A stretch of DNA of 64,000 bases from Tridacna crocea (taxonomy: Eukaryota; Mollusca; Bivalvia; Cardiida; Cardiidae): NCBI GenBank assembly GCA_943736015.1, contig OX031059.1, forward strand, positions 60,213,159 to 60,277,158. Reading direction: 5' to 3'. The notes beneath the pieces were generated by a model, which saw nothing but the letters and a program-made list of their open reading frames with translations, was not told where the DNA came from and ran no database searches. A program made the translations under genes and the position numbers. This document shows positions 33,721-44,468 of the stretch, one piece after another; the stretch's first letter is position 1, and every line of letters starts with the position of its first letter.

Positions 33721-36700
33721 ACCTTTTAGTCCAGTCAAAATAATGAAAAAAAGGGCTTAACCCAAAAGTAATTGCAACACAAGCCATTCTTTGATTTTTA
33801 TGAGGGGTTACCCTCCCTAAACAATATATAAAAAGTAGGACGAAATCGGAAGATATGAAATTCGATTTTTTCGCGCGTTTTGTTTCCAGCCGCAACTTTG
33901 GGTACAAATAGTAGCTTATGTGTAAATTTTACAGTCTTCGAACTGTTTTGAGCTTTCTATATTGCATGTAACATTTTCTGATAACTCTGGTAGTGAATTA
34001 TCTAGTTATTTGAAACATTGTTCTTTCTTCTTTCTGGTTTTTTACTTAAAAAAATGATAGAGGCAATATCAACTTACCCCACCCACTACTTTTTGTATTA
34101 GATTTTTAGGGTCAATTTTTTGGGGGGAAGTGAACTGCTATGTGCATGATCATTCCCTATATGATAATAATTGCTTATTAAAAGCCTACATACATTCTTT
34201 CAATGGCTGCCATTAGATAAAGTCTGGCACAATGTCTTGTGATGGAATCTGGGTCTTATCACAGATTTTGTGAAACAACAAAATCGTTTATGAATAAACT
34301 TGAATGTTTGGTTGAATGGCTTTTTATGCAACAATCAGCTTGGTTTCAGTCATACCACTGTGACATTTCACATATTGGTGTATTTCTTTGGTTTCACCAG
34401 TAATAGGCTTGGGATCTGAAGTGTCCTGCCAAACAACACTCTCACTAAAAACATAGGAATAAACTTGATGCATTGTGTTTTAAGTTTGGAAAACTGTTTA
34501 GATGTTTTTGACAAGATGCAGGTAATAATTCAACCTATGATAATTAAAAAGTTTACAACATCTTTTTGGTCTTATATACTTACTCTATTGCTTTTTCTAT
34601 AAATAAGCAAACCTTGAACCACCATTTTAATAAAAAGTGACATACCGCTATCAACTGCAGGGGCATATTAAGTCAATTAAAGGTACTCCCATAACTGTAT
34701 TCAAGCAAAGCTGTCATATGAACCAATGATTGTAAGTCTTACAACTTAGATTTGTAACCCACACATACAAAGTTCCAATTTTGTAAGGTTTCGTTATTCA
34801 ACCATATAATGTTCTTTTTCTTATTTTGAATTCCAGCAACAATTTTTTATCCAATTCGTTGCCATTTTAAGTTCCGAAAAAGCCACAATACTGGTTTTGT
34901 GATTGGTGTCTGTCAAACTTGATAAGGGACTCAATTTCCAAGTTAAGCAAATGATATTCGCTAGCACGTGTTCAAAAGCCATAAGCAAGGGTTGTCCAAA
35001 ATGTACTGTTGATAAAAAATGCCAGCAGGTCTTTTATGATAACTGAATGACATCGGGCATTTTTTTAAAATAATTGAGGTTCTACCGCATCTTTTGAATT
35101 TAGGTGTGCACTATGGTAAAATGTTCCCTAGCCAACCAGTGGACACATGCCTAGGACGTATTTTATATATAGAAAAGACTAATTGATAAGTTACAAACCA
35201 TGCAATGATTGCTAAAGTACATCTGCATAAAAGCTGACGTTATGAAAGCAGAGTGTCTACAGAGATACGTTTATATCTGCAACAGTGTTACCAAGGAGAA
35301 ACTTACAGCTCTAATAATTTCAGACAGAGACATCATGCAACCAGCCAAATCTAGTTCTTTGATGATGAAGTACGATAGATATCAGTGAATTATGGACTCG
35401 GACAGGTTGCAGTTTGATCCAGTATTATTTCTTTGCGTGTTTACAAATAAAAGAATCGTTGGATAATATTCAACCAAGTTTGGAAACAAGCAGTTTAGAA
35501 TGCTAGGTGGTATTGGGATGGGTTACCTTCTGACAATCGAATGACGTCCGCGTGCTGAATATGTTAGCTGATCTCCGTGCGTGAACCAGGAGGTAACTGC
35601 ACTGAGACCATCTAGGTGACTTCAGTCTATTAGTAGTTTTATATCGACTACTAATGATAAAATTGCCAGCAAAGAAGGACAGTGTAATGCCAATGGCAAG
35701 ACTGCAGTAAGAATATGATTTGCCAAGAAGCGCAGATTCTTGGCCAGTTTAAACCAGGCGCCAACCTTTCGAGAACCTCAAGAATCTTATCCAGTTTCAG
35801 GTGAAGTTACAATGTATGACTTGGAATCTACTTATGACTCCCACATTAGAGCAAGGCTTTCACTTACACAGAGCTTTATTCGTGGGCTTCTCCAGCCTTC
35901 CCAATGTAAACTGCTAAGGCAACAAGCATGTTTCTTCTTTGCTGAAGAAACGCTCCACACAGCCTCCGTTTCAAAAGAATGTTTCTTCTGATTATAATGC
36001 AAACAAAATCCCGACAATAGAGAATTTGGAATCTCAACTTTCATTAGTTACATGTAAGCCGGGCGGCTCCAGTCAGACAAGACTTCTACTGCCTGCTGCC
36101 TGCACAGAAATCGCGGGATACCCTGACAATAAGTAAAAGGCAGTGCCTATTTGAAAAGATGTCCGGATGACGCGAGTTTTGTTGTTGTTGTTGCCGTTAA
36201 CTCTTAAGTTGTACCTTAACATCCAACAAACTCTGTCTACTGACAAAATTTTCAGCTGTTCTTGTTCATTTGCAACTGCCGCTGGGCTGGTGCAATCCCA
36301 TTCTGCCCCGATTCCGGATAAAGGCGCACTGTCCTTTGGCAGTTCCTAATTTGTGACCGTGCCATTAGAAACGGTCCGTGAACCATGTACACTCTCTCTT
36401 TGGAAATAGGAAAATGCTATGTGCATGTATACTGGATTCTGATGGATTATTATACATGTATACGAGTAAGGTCAGTGCAAGTTTAGATCATCGGCCCTCT
36501 GTCCTGAACTCGGACAGGGGTGTTCTGCGGAATTTCAGAATGGTTACAAAATGGGTGAATTTTTTACGTTATCACCATGAATGGCAGGTGGAAATGATGG
36601 GAAAAAATCCTGAAAAAGTTAAATTATCCATGTAGGGTTCACTTAACTTTAGGCCCCTGAAGAAGAGTAGAATTCACAAGTTCAATATTTCTACAAGTTT

Positions 36701-37975
36701 TTTTTTTATCATACAATGCTAAAATATAAAAAGATTTATATATTATTTTGATGATAATTTTATATGCAACATAAATAGAAATATCCCCAGTGTATCTGTA
36801 CTTAATATCTGTAAAGAGTAAGTCAGTATCTGCTAACGTATCCATTGGTAGGAAGAATACTAAAAGAGGTCTCTTGCGATATTTTCTTACACGGATACGT
36901 AGCCTATGATTGATTGTAAATCTAGTTTTCATGCCAATTTGCAAATGCAAGTTGGAATGTCACATGATCATTAGCTTGCAACAATTATGTGGAATGGCAG
37001 TCAAATGAGTATATTATATTCGGACCGCAAAATTACCTTCTCGCTTCTTCAACACCAAATTTATACCACTTAACGTAGTGGACCCTTAATAGAAACAGCT
37101 TTTTCCACTATATTACTATCCTACAGAATTTGTATTAAAAATGAGTATTATTGTACTACTTTCACCGAGCCAGTTCTTCATTTTTGTCCTTCCTGGAATT
37201 ATCGTTTATAAATCTAAAAGCACTCTATTCTCATTACTAAGAGATGTGATAATTACCTCCCTTTTCTGGAGACTAACAAAAGTATCAACAGATAATATGA
37301 AGATAGACATCAAAGGAATTTCTGGTCAGTTAAAAATGTGCGAAAGTATTATATCTATATAAATATGTCTTTATCAATGGTCAAGAAATTTTATGCCATG
37401 CTGCACTAGAAGTATTACGGGTCCTCTACATGTACCTTAACAAAGTGTTGCCGACAAGTTTCTGTACATTTAAAGAGAAAAATATGGTCTGAAGTACTAA
37501 TCAGTATTTCAACAAACAAAAATTTATTCACAATAAAAATGTAAGTTTACTATTTCAACAGTCCAACCTTAGTTTACTGTATATATACAGTGGTCCCTCC
37601 CTTTGTATTGGTGGGTGGGGTAAACCAACTCCAACTGTATAACTAAATTGACAGAAGGGATGCTGCCTTATATGTAAATCATGGCGGGCAGGTTGTAACA
37701 AGCTGCTAGTGGGTTTTACTGTTACTTTCAAGAGAAAAATAAAGTAGGAATGACATGTAAAACTTGCGAGATGAGCTGTAATAAAGTTTAAAATGGCCAA
37801 ATTCATATGAATTCAAAAAAGCTGAAAAAATCAAATTTCATATCCTCCGATTTCGTCCTACTTTACATATGTTAAAAAGGTGTCCCTAAGGATGTTGAAA
37901 ACGAAAAAAGTGTTTGTGTTGCAATTAGTTTTGGGTCTTCTCACAATTTGACTGGACTATTTCACCGCAAATAGA
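33708..37975. mobile_element. Unclassified 4.3 kb element with inverted ends
   Basis: 33708-33873 and 37818-37975 are inverted copies sharing TAGTCCAGTCAAA, AATTGCAACACAA and AGTAGGACGAAATCGG blocks. The 3.9 kb interior has no long ORF or transposase motif, so this may be a large non-autonomous transposon or a foldback of two separate insertions. A SINE fragment lies inside at 34305-34445. No target duplication was identified. Confidence 0.5.
34305..34445 (-). repeat. SINE fragment
   Basis: The same block order as 13858-14005 (ATTCAGTC-like body, TTTCACCAGTAATAGGC), without a tRNA head. Confidence 0.45.
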
Positions 37976-38236
37976 AAACAAAACAAATATACAAATATTC
38001 TATATATTTCTTGCCTTTAACCCTTTCGGGGAGGAATTTTATCAAAGTCCAGTACAGTTCTTTTCAGTTATTCCCCGTGGCGTACCTCCTCAGCATAGCA
38101 ACACATTACAATGTTACGTCAAGCGTGAGAATTGTGAGTTAAATGACGTCATATTTTCATCTTGTTGTGAGTCACGCGCTTTTTGCCTGGGTAACTGGAA
38201 TATATATTTGTGTATGCTGACTAAGGTCGATACTTT

Positions 38237-38465
38237 TTAACTCATTACCAAACGACACAATTTTAGACTGGTTCAAATTGAGAGCACTTGCAGACGACAA
38301 AATAAAGGTGACTGAAAAATTGAAATTTGTTCTGGAAAGGGTAGAAAACACTGTGGGAAAAGGAGAAAATGCTGGTTACCAGCATTTTCTCTTTTTCCTA
38401 CTGTGTTTTCAAAAGGTTTCTTTCTCAGGGGCGTCAAAAGTAGGGATTGTGTGGTAATGGGTTAA
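38237..38465. repeat. Palindromic MITE copy, complete
   Basis: TTAA both ends, CTCATTACCAAACGAC start, GTGTGGTAATGGG end, type-A palindrome. Confidence 0.87.
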
Positions 38466-38555
38466 AACGCATGACTCATCACTTCAATAATCATGGCATT
38501 TTTCCAAAAAAAATTATTGTTGTCATTATTATTTTAAAAAGGCATGTATATACAT

Positions 38556-38742
38556 GTACAAGGCTTTTAGAAACATTGTGGTAAAAGGAGAAAATGCTGG
38601 TTACCAGCATTTTCTCCTTTTCCCATAATGTTTTCAACCTTTTCTAAAACAAATTTCAATATTTGCGTCCCATTTATTTTGTCGTCTGCAAATGCTTTCA
38701 ATTTAGACAAGTATAGAATTTTGCCGTTTGGTAAAGAGTTTA
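38556..38742. repeat. Palindromic MITE, 5'-truncated
   Basis: Good type-A palindrome and right end TTTGGTAAAGAG. The left terminus is absent. Confidence 0.72.
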
Positions 38743-38811
38743 CACATGATCTTAAATTACAGAAATATGTCACTTTTTTTCCGTCCAGCTATAAATTATT
38801 ACACTCTAGGA

Positions 38812-39081
38812 CACATTGAGGTAAATGGAGAAATTGCTCGTCATGAGCTACTCTGCTTTTGCCAAAATGTTTTCACTTGTTTCAATATATTCAATCTGAA
38901 TTAACCTTTTACCGCACATAAAAACACTGTGAGAAAAAGAGAAGATGCTGCTGAGCAGCGACTTTTCTGTTTTCATCATGTTTTTTACCCGTTCAAAATA
39001 AAGTTCTGCGTCAAATTTACTCAGTCGTCTGCAAATGCTTTCAATTTTGATATGTCTAAAATTTTGTCGTTTGGTAAAGAG
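38812..39081. repeat. Two decayed palindromic MITEs, last of the series
   Basis: 38812-38880 is a type-B palindrome remnant. 38901-39081 starts at TTAA-CCTTTTACCGCAC with a GATGCTGCTGAGCAGC centre and ends TTTGGTAAAGAG. No further copy is seen to the right in the window. Confidence 0.6.
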
Positions 39082-39165
39082 ATCAAGTTGATAATCAATA
39101 ATCTAGAAATGCAATGAAAGTCGTCTGCATCAAGGTTGGCTCAGGTGGAACTGAGTTCACGTTTT

Positions 39166-39269
39166 TCAGACCGAAGATTCTGACGTCATGTCGATAGTTT
39201 TGTAGATATCGTTTCTCCGAATTTCGTCCAGGGGCATTTGTCGCCGCACTTCATCTATATATTCGAGAT
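39166..39269 (-). CDS. NIT2: NIT2-like omega-amidase, terminal coding exon
   Basis: On the minus strand, after a CTGCAG acceptor at 39270-39275, the exon reads DLEYIDEVRRQMPLDEIRRN and runs to a TGA at 39166-39168. It completes the split Asp codon left by the exon at 58963-59018 (phase 1) in frame. It matches the C-terminal region of omega-amidase, a nitrilase-family enzyme that hydrolyses alpha-ketoglutaramate and alpha-ketosuccinamate. The intron to the previous exon is 19.7 kb and contains the whole Polinton. The last residues are the least conserved part of the family, so identification rests on phase, strand and the DL..(I/V)R.Q.P pattern together. Confidence 0.8.
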
Positions 39270-39516
39270 CTGCAGATGAAAATAGTAACACATAATTGAA
39301 AAAAAAAAGGTATTGAGGCAACTCTGAACACATTCATGTAAAGATCTGGATGCTCAACCGATATGACGAAAGAATCAGTCTGTTTCCATCTTTTGCTACA
39401 GTGTTTTCAAACATTGTCAGTGGCTGCCTATAGACGATAATACTTTAGCTATCTGGATCTATTGAGATAGTTTGAACTAAAGGTACAAGACCCGTATTGG
39501 CAACGGAAGAGTATAA

Positions 39517-39522
39517 CATGGA
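39517..39522. repeat. Polinton target-site duplication, left
   Basis: CATGGA, identical to 55834-55839. A 6-bp duplication is characteristic of Polinton integrases. Confidence 0.93.
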
Positions 39523-39897
39523 AGTAGTAGGCAAAATGGCTTATTAGACTCATTGCGTTAATTATGGGTAAATGAGTCAGACATCATTTAATGAGTCAGA
39601 AATAATTTAACCATAATTAAACCATAAACATATAAGATCACACAAAATCGATGCATCGGTCCCCCACTTATGCGTAACTCATGCATCAATCAACCACGAA
39701 ACCCCTAACTCATGCACCAAATTCCTAATTCTCTTTATTATCTAACCACCAAAAAAGAAGATGGTTAGATAATGGATATAGCACTACTCGATATAATATT
39801 TTTTTAATTAAAAATTTTTTATTTAAAATAAAATTTTTTTGAATTTAAAGTTTCTTTTTTGTAAAAAAAATCAGAATAATGGGTTTAACAAAACGAA
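39523..39897 (+). repeat. Polinton left terminal inverted repeat
   Basis: 375 bp, differing from the right TIR only at 39834 (T versus A in the complement). It contains two TGAGTCA motifs (39573-39579, 39592-39598), a direct repeat TAACTCATGCA (39675-39685, 39706-39716) and an 11-bp stem TTATCTAACCA/TGGTTAGATAA around 39740-39774. It ends a few codons inside the first gene. Confidence 0.95.
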
Positions 39898-40310
39898 AAT
39901 ATGCCAAAGAGTTAGAAATTCTTACAGCACAAGATATGATTAAAGAAGAGTGTGATAAATATATTGAACGAATTAAAGAGCAACTTGATGAGTTGAAAGA
40001 ATATCACATGGACTTTATAAATAACAACAGTGACAATCCTAATGATGATGAAATTGATGGAATGCTTATTATTTTTTTAGATTCTAACTATAAGGAAGTT
40101 TTAAAGGAAGGTGAAAAAGCAATTAACGGGTTAGAGAATATTAAAGAAAAGAATGAAAATTTAGGCAGTCTTGAAGAATGGAGTTATGCGTTGGATAACT
40201 TACTAATGGAAGTGGATGACCTTTACAATACGGATTTTGATAGCATTTATGAGAATTTCAATAGTAAATATGAACAGTATTACGAGTTGTTTGAAGATTA
40301 TTTTGGTTAG
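39879..40310 (+). CDS. TIR-proximal acidic orphan protein, left copy
   Basis: 143 aa, not recognised as a named family. It starts MGLTKRKYAKELEILTAQDM and is rich in Glu, Asp, Lys, Asn and Tyr. Heptad-like helices at ~10-50 and 70-105 suggest a coiled coil. The C-terminus is acidic and Tyr-rich. The first six codons lie within the TIR. The right end of the element carries a diverged, inward-facing paralogue (54988-55477). It lacks the TATA-n-AAAAATG motif of internal genes and is preceded instead by T-rich TIR sequence, so it may be expressed differently. It converges on PolB, with a hairpin between. Confidence 0.8.
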   Translation: MGLTKRKYAKELEILTAQDMIKEECDKYIERIKEQLDELKEYHMDFINNNSDNPNDDEIDGMLIIFLDSNYKEVLKEGEKAINGLENIKEKNENLGSLEEWSYALDNLLMEVDDLYNTDFDSIYENFNSKYEQYYELFEDYFG

Positions 40311-40322
40311 AAAAAAGTATCG

Positions 40323-40359
40323 AATATAACTTTTCTCACAAAAAGAAAAAAGTTATATT
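40323..40359. terminator. Hairpin between convergent genes, left
   Basis: 12-bp stem AATATAACTTTT / AAAAGTTATATT (40323-40334, 40348-40359) with a 13-nt loop. It lies between the left orphan gene and the PolB stop. The core AATATAACTT is shared with the hairpin at 54959-54995. Confidence 0.7.
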
Positions 40360-43300
40360 TATTTTTGTGGTATATCCTTATGTCCATAAGCTAAAGTGTC
40401 TATATTGTTATCCAATATATAAACCTTATCATCCTTATCGCTTAAAGCAACTTTATTTAATTCCACCGTATAAACATCATGCTTATCACTCCTTAACAAT
40501 CGCATCCTTCTATATTTTTCCTTTCTATCTAATAAACAATCCTTATAATTCTCAAAATGCATATCTTTTTCAATCACAGCTGTTTTTATCCCCTTACATT
40601 TTTTAGCTTCTTTACCCTTTAAAGTCTTATAAGCATACATCTTAGACCTAAGTCCAACAAATTCTGTCATAATATCACCTTTTAGCTCATCCTTAAACTT
40701 ACCTACCACTCCTTCATTTATACCAGTAGGAAGACCTGAGGGATGATCCTTCTGAAATTGGCTAGTATCAAACCACTGATCAACATCTACCGCAATATCC
40801 TTATAAAAATCTTCCGTTTCTATTTCTAAAATGAAACTATCAGTATCAGTGTAGCATAATTTAACTTTTTCACCATATTTTTTCTTAAAATAATTATAGT
40901 AAGCATCATACATATGCACTTTACTAATGTCCAAAATGCTCATCCCCAAATAAATTGGTTTGTTATACTCTAATTCAGTATGATTTAAATGAACCGCAAC
41001 AAAATTTTCTCCGAATATCGTGGTGTGTTTATAATTCGGTTTTGCTACTAATTTTTTATATCTTTCTGCATTATTAACTAATTCTATGTTTGCTCTATTC
41101 CTTATATTTTCCATGGTTTTATCAAAAACAGAATTATTCATTAGCTTAAAAAAACCTTTTTCGAATTCATTAGTAGCAGCAATCCTTTTTTCTATATTTA
41201 AATCTATATATGCCTTTAACCATGTACTTTCTTCAAACTTGATACCTCTTCGTATGTTTGTTACTACTAACCCTAATTCTAAATATTTCTTTAAAGCTTT
41301 ATAATGTAAAACATATCTTTCTTTGTCTCCTAAATTTGGTATTAATTTTTTTACATTTCCTACTTTTAATCGTTCCGGAGCTAGAGGGTAATCATTATGT
41401 AAATCATGCAACTCTTCAGGGTACCGTAAATCAACTTCTAAAATACAAGAATACCTTTTCCAATTAACTAATTCATTAACGCTCATCCATTTAAAACCTT
41501 TTGTTGGTAGTGGCCAACACATTGCCCATGGATAAAGACTATTTGCATCTACATAAGAATCATAAATAGTAGGTTTATTAGGATCATACATTTCTTTCCC
41601 CATATATTTATTATTAGCTTTAGAATGTCTTTTTCTACAAGTAGAAATTCCCCCTCTTATACCACTTTCTATCATTAAAAGCATATCTACATCCGATAAA
41701 AGCTCTAATTCAACATTTCCTATCTTTAAAGCGGCATCCCAAGCTAGCCCTGGTGAAGTATAATACCAAGCAGGATCTAAACCATAAGTTTTGCAACAAA
41801 CATCTCTAAAATTTTCAAACACTTCTGCTAGTAATAATGTATCAACCTTATTATAAAGCTCTAAATAATCCTGAAATGTTTCCATCTTAAAAGTATCCCA
41901 AACATTTTGAGCATGTGCATGGTTCTCATCAGTAATACCTTCTTTATTTAACTTGGAATAAAAAGCTTCTTTAGGTGGTAATTTTGTTTCCTGGAGTCTA
42001 TCAAAAGAATCTAAGTATTCATAAGGAAAAAATCCTTTTTTTCTAATTAAAGATAAATCGTTAAAAAATTTTGGTAAAATTCTTAATTGATCATCAGTTA
42101 AATTTTTAGAAAGCTTATCTAAACTGCTAGCCATAAACTTAAAGCTGTCCAAAAATCTAATATTATGCGGTATACTCTTACATTTATCTTCATCCTCTTT
42201 ATCCTTGTTTATGCATACACCCCTACAATTATTTTTACATTTCTCTCCATCAATCCAAATATTTTTACTAAAACTAATATATTTTTCTTCATTATTTGGT
42301 ATGGCACTAATTTTTCCTTTTGTTTCCCCCAAAAATTTAATAAACAAATGAGCATCATATCCACTTAAGTTATGAAAAAAAACCGGAGTAAAGTTAGGTA
42401 TCTTTGCCTTATTAATATTACAACTCTGATGAGCGGCGCCTCTATATGAACCAGTAAAATGACAATGATCCCTTACTTTAATATCTTCATCCGAAAATTT
42501 TCCATTACAAATCCAACAATTATTTTGTTCCTTAAACTCTGATTCATCTTTTTCAGACATTTTAATAGGCATCGGATTTTTGTAAACTTTTTCATAAATT
42601 CTTTTTAAGTCTCTCGTTAACATTTTTACGAACATTTCTTCCGCTTTTGCACCAGTATAAGATTCTTCTATAGGCTCCATAACATTGTCATCAAAGCATT
42701 TTATAACATAACAGAAACTACAAGGGATATGTTTTTGGTATTGTACAGTGTAACTTTTTTTAGGGTCTGGCTGACAGGTATCGATGGGTTGTAAAATACT
42801 TTCGAAATCAGCATATACAACGAAGGGAACCCTAATCTTTCTACCATGGTTTATAAACTTTAATACGGTGCCCTGTTTTGGCATTTTTATTTTTATAGGA
42901 TCATTATTACCACAATAATATTTATGTTTTTCTAAAGCTTCTACAGTTCTAAAAGAGTTTAAACATCTATTACAAAATTTAAGATTATGATTTTTTTTAT
43001 CTTTTTGTTTGCGTAATAAACCATCGAAATTTCTTATTAAAGCGTAATGCGTTTTGTTTTCATCATCACCATCTTTAAAAAACCAAAGTAAGTTGATATG
43101 TCTATCTTTTTCTTTCTCGGTAACTCGTAAAGGGTGAAATTCCTTATGTTCATTATAAGAAAAAATACTTACACTAATAGTAGGATTTTGCTTTTCAAAC
43201 TTGTCAACATCACATATCTTTACAGGATATTTAATACCATCCATATTTAACTCTCCCTCCCTACTTTTTAAATCTTTATCAATCCTCTCTCCATTATTAT

Positions 43301-44030
43301 CTTTTGGGTGTAATGCTCTTAAAATACACCATAAAAAGCACTTATTATCTTCGTTTTTCATGTTAAGCGTACATCTTTTGTTTACGACCCATTGTGGTAA
43401 AGGTAACCAACCTCCTGCGTTTAAAGGATTATATGACGCGGTATGTAAATCTGCTTTAACTATACTATGTAAAACCCATCCACTTTCCCGCTGAAGAAAT
43501 GCATATATATCCCCCTGAACCTCTTCTATCATTTTTCTTAGAAGATCAAAGACTCCTTCGTTGGTTAAATTTATATGGTGTTTAGAATGGAAACCGAATT
43601 CAGTAATTACATCAGGCCTTTCTTGTTTAAAGAATTTACAAGCCAAAACAAGTTTTACTTTTGTCCTTAAATTCCTTCTAAGTAAATTTATTAATGGTTG
43701 TCTAGCATCCATAAGGAATATTCTAAGATCAATATCATCATCCCTACCTTCTATCTGAAATACATTAGTAAACTCCCTAAAAGCAGATACATTACGTATT
43801 GCTTGGAGTTGTGGTCTTGGTGGATATTCAGTGGCTAACCTATCTGCTATTTCTCTTAATACCGCAGGAGCCTGGTCACCCCTTGTATTATCAACTATCC
43901 AATTAGTAAAATTATTGATTCTTCGTCGAACTGGTTCAGGTATAACATTTCCTATTGCTCTTCTAACACCTGAATAAGCAGTAGAAGCAGCTTGCCTAGC
44001 TATATTTGAAATTCTATTAAGCCAACTCAT
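40359..44030 (-). CDS. Protein-primed family B DNA polymerase
   Basis: 1223 aa, an intact frame. It replicates the element with a terminal protein as primer. Exonuclease motif I (YADFES, D~408/E~410), polymerase motif A (DANSLYP, D~828), motif B region (KLMNNS, ~964) and motif C (YTDTDS, ~1060) are all present. Before the exonuclease lie a C2H2-like zinc finger (~353, CNRC...HKYYC) and the segment NEDNKCFLWCILRAL (~225), which recalls the OTU-like region described in some Polinton/bidnavirus polymerases (inference). At ~504-540 CWIC...DHCHFTG...CN looks like an endonuclease VII-type zinc/HNH insert. The basic N-terminus is a candidate terminal-protein region. The start is preceded by CTATATAAAATG. 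Confidence 0.96.
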   Translation of the reverse strand: MSWLNRISNIARQAASTAYSGVRRAIGNVIPEPVRRRINNFTNWIVDNTRGDQAPAVLREIADRLATEYPPRPQLQAIRNVSAFREFTNVFQIEGRDDDIDLRIFLMDARQPLINLLRRNLRTKVKLVLACKFFKQERPDVITEFGFHSKHHINLTNEGVFDLLRKMIEEVQGDIYAFLQRESGWVLHSIVKADLHTASYNPLNAGGWLPLPQWVVNKRCTLNMKNEDNKCFLWCILRALHPKDNNGERIDKDLKSREGELNMDGIKYPVKICDVDKFEKQNPTISVSIFSYNEHKEFHPLRVTEKEKDRHINLLWFFKDGDDENKTHYALIRNFDGLLRKQKDKKNHNLKFCNRCLNSFRTVEALEKHKYYCGNNDPIKIKMPKQGTVLKFINHGRKIRVPFVVYADFESILQPIDTCQPDPKKSYTVQYQKHIPCSFCYVIKCFDDNVMEPIEESYTGAKAEEMFVKMLTRDLKRIYEKVYKNPMPIKMSEKDESEFKEQNNCWICNGKFSDEDIKVRDHCHFTGSYRGAAHQSCNINKAKIPNFTPVFFHNLSGYDAHLFIKFLGETKGKISAIPNNEEKYISFSKNIWIDGEKCKNNCRGVCINKDKEDEDKCKSIPHNIRFLDSFKFMASSLDKLSKNLTDDQLRILPKFFNDLSLIRKKGFFPYEYLDSFDRLQETKLPPKEAFYSKLNKEGITDENHAHAQNVWDTFKMETFQDYLELYNKVDTLLLAEVFENFRDVCCKTYGLDPAWYYTSPGLAWDAALKIGNVELELLSDVDMLLMIESGIRGGISTCRKRHSKANNKYMGKEMYDPNKPTIYDSYVDANSLYPWAMCWPLPTKGFKWMSVNELVNWKRYSCILEVDLRYPEELHDLHNDYPLAPERLKVGNVKKLIPNLGDKERYVLHYKALKKYLELGLVVTNIRRGIKFEESTWLKAYIDLNIEKRIAATNEFEKGFFKLMNNSVFDKTMENIRNRANIELVNNAERYKKLVAKPNYKHTTIFGENFVAVHLNHTELEYNKPIYLGMSILDISKVHMYDAYYNYFKKKYGEKVKLCYTDTDSFILEIETEDFYKDIAVDVDQWFDTSQFQKDHPSGLPTGINEGVVGKFKDELKGDIMTEFVGLRSKMYAYKTLKGKEAKKCKGIKTAVIEKDMHFENYKDCLLDRKEKYRRMRLLRSDKHDVYTVELNKVALSDKDDKVYILDNNIDTLAYGHKDIPQK

Positions 44031-44099
44031 TTTATATAGTGAATATAATTTTCTTAAGCTATCAAAATTTTATTATATCTACGTGTAAATATAATAAAA

Positions 44100-44441
44100 T
44101 TACTGAATGTTAATCCTATATTTATCTTTCCAAACCCTTCCGTTCCAATTCATAATCGTTTGAGGGCAACGGTCTATATATTTACCAGCCTTATAAATCG
44201 ATTGGAAAGTTTTTATTTCTCCAGTTTTAACATCTTCTAAAGTAACCGTTTTAGGATTTTTCATAATAGTCTGTAATCTATCATACTTAGGATCAACCTT
44301 TTTCTTTTCTGGTTTAGGCTCTTCCTCTGGTAGTAAGCCATGTTCTTTTACCAACTCTAATAACCGCTTTTTATCCCAGTAAGAGCGAAAATTTATATTA
44401 TTTTCTTTAAGAATTTCTTTTAAATCGGAAAACTTTATCAT
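44100..44441 (-). CDS. SAP-like plus NUMOD-like DNA-binding protein
   Basis: 113 aa. Residues 1-38 (FSDLKEILKENN...KKRLLELVKEHG) fit a SAP-type helix-turn-helix. Residues ~65-112 (LEDVKTGEIKTFQSIYKAGK ... WKDKYRINI) fit NUMOD modules, the DNA-binding repeats attached to homing endonucleases. No nuclease domain is present. It lies between PolB and the MCP with a TATATTAAAAATG start. It may bind element termini or the genome, but that is inference. Confidence 0.75.
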   Translation of the reverse strand: MIKFSDLKEILKENNINFRSYWDKKRLLELVKEHGLLPEEEPKPEKKKVDPKYDRLQTIMKNPKTVTLEDVKTGEIKTFQSIYKAGKYIDRCPQTIMNWNGRVWKDKYRINIQ

Positions 44442-44468
44442 TTTTAATATATAAAAAAAATACTTAAC

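Noticed and set aside
1-39000. Reverse transcriptase or piggyBac transposase that could drive the repeats
   Set aside because: Looked for conserved motifs in the longer ORFs. None is present in the window, so the autonomous partners must lie elsewhere.
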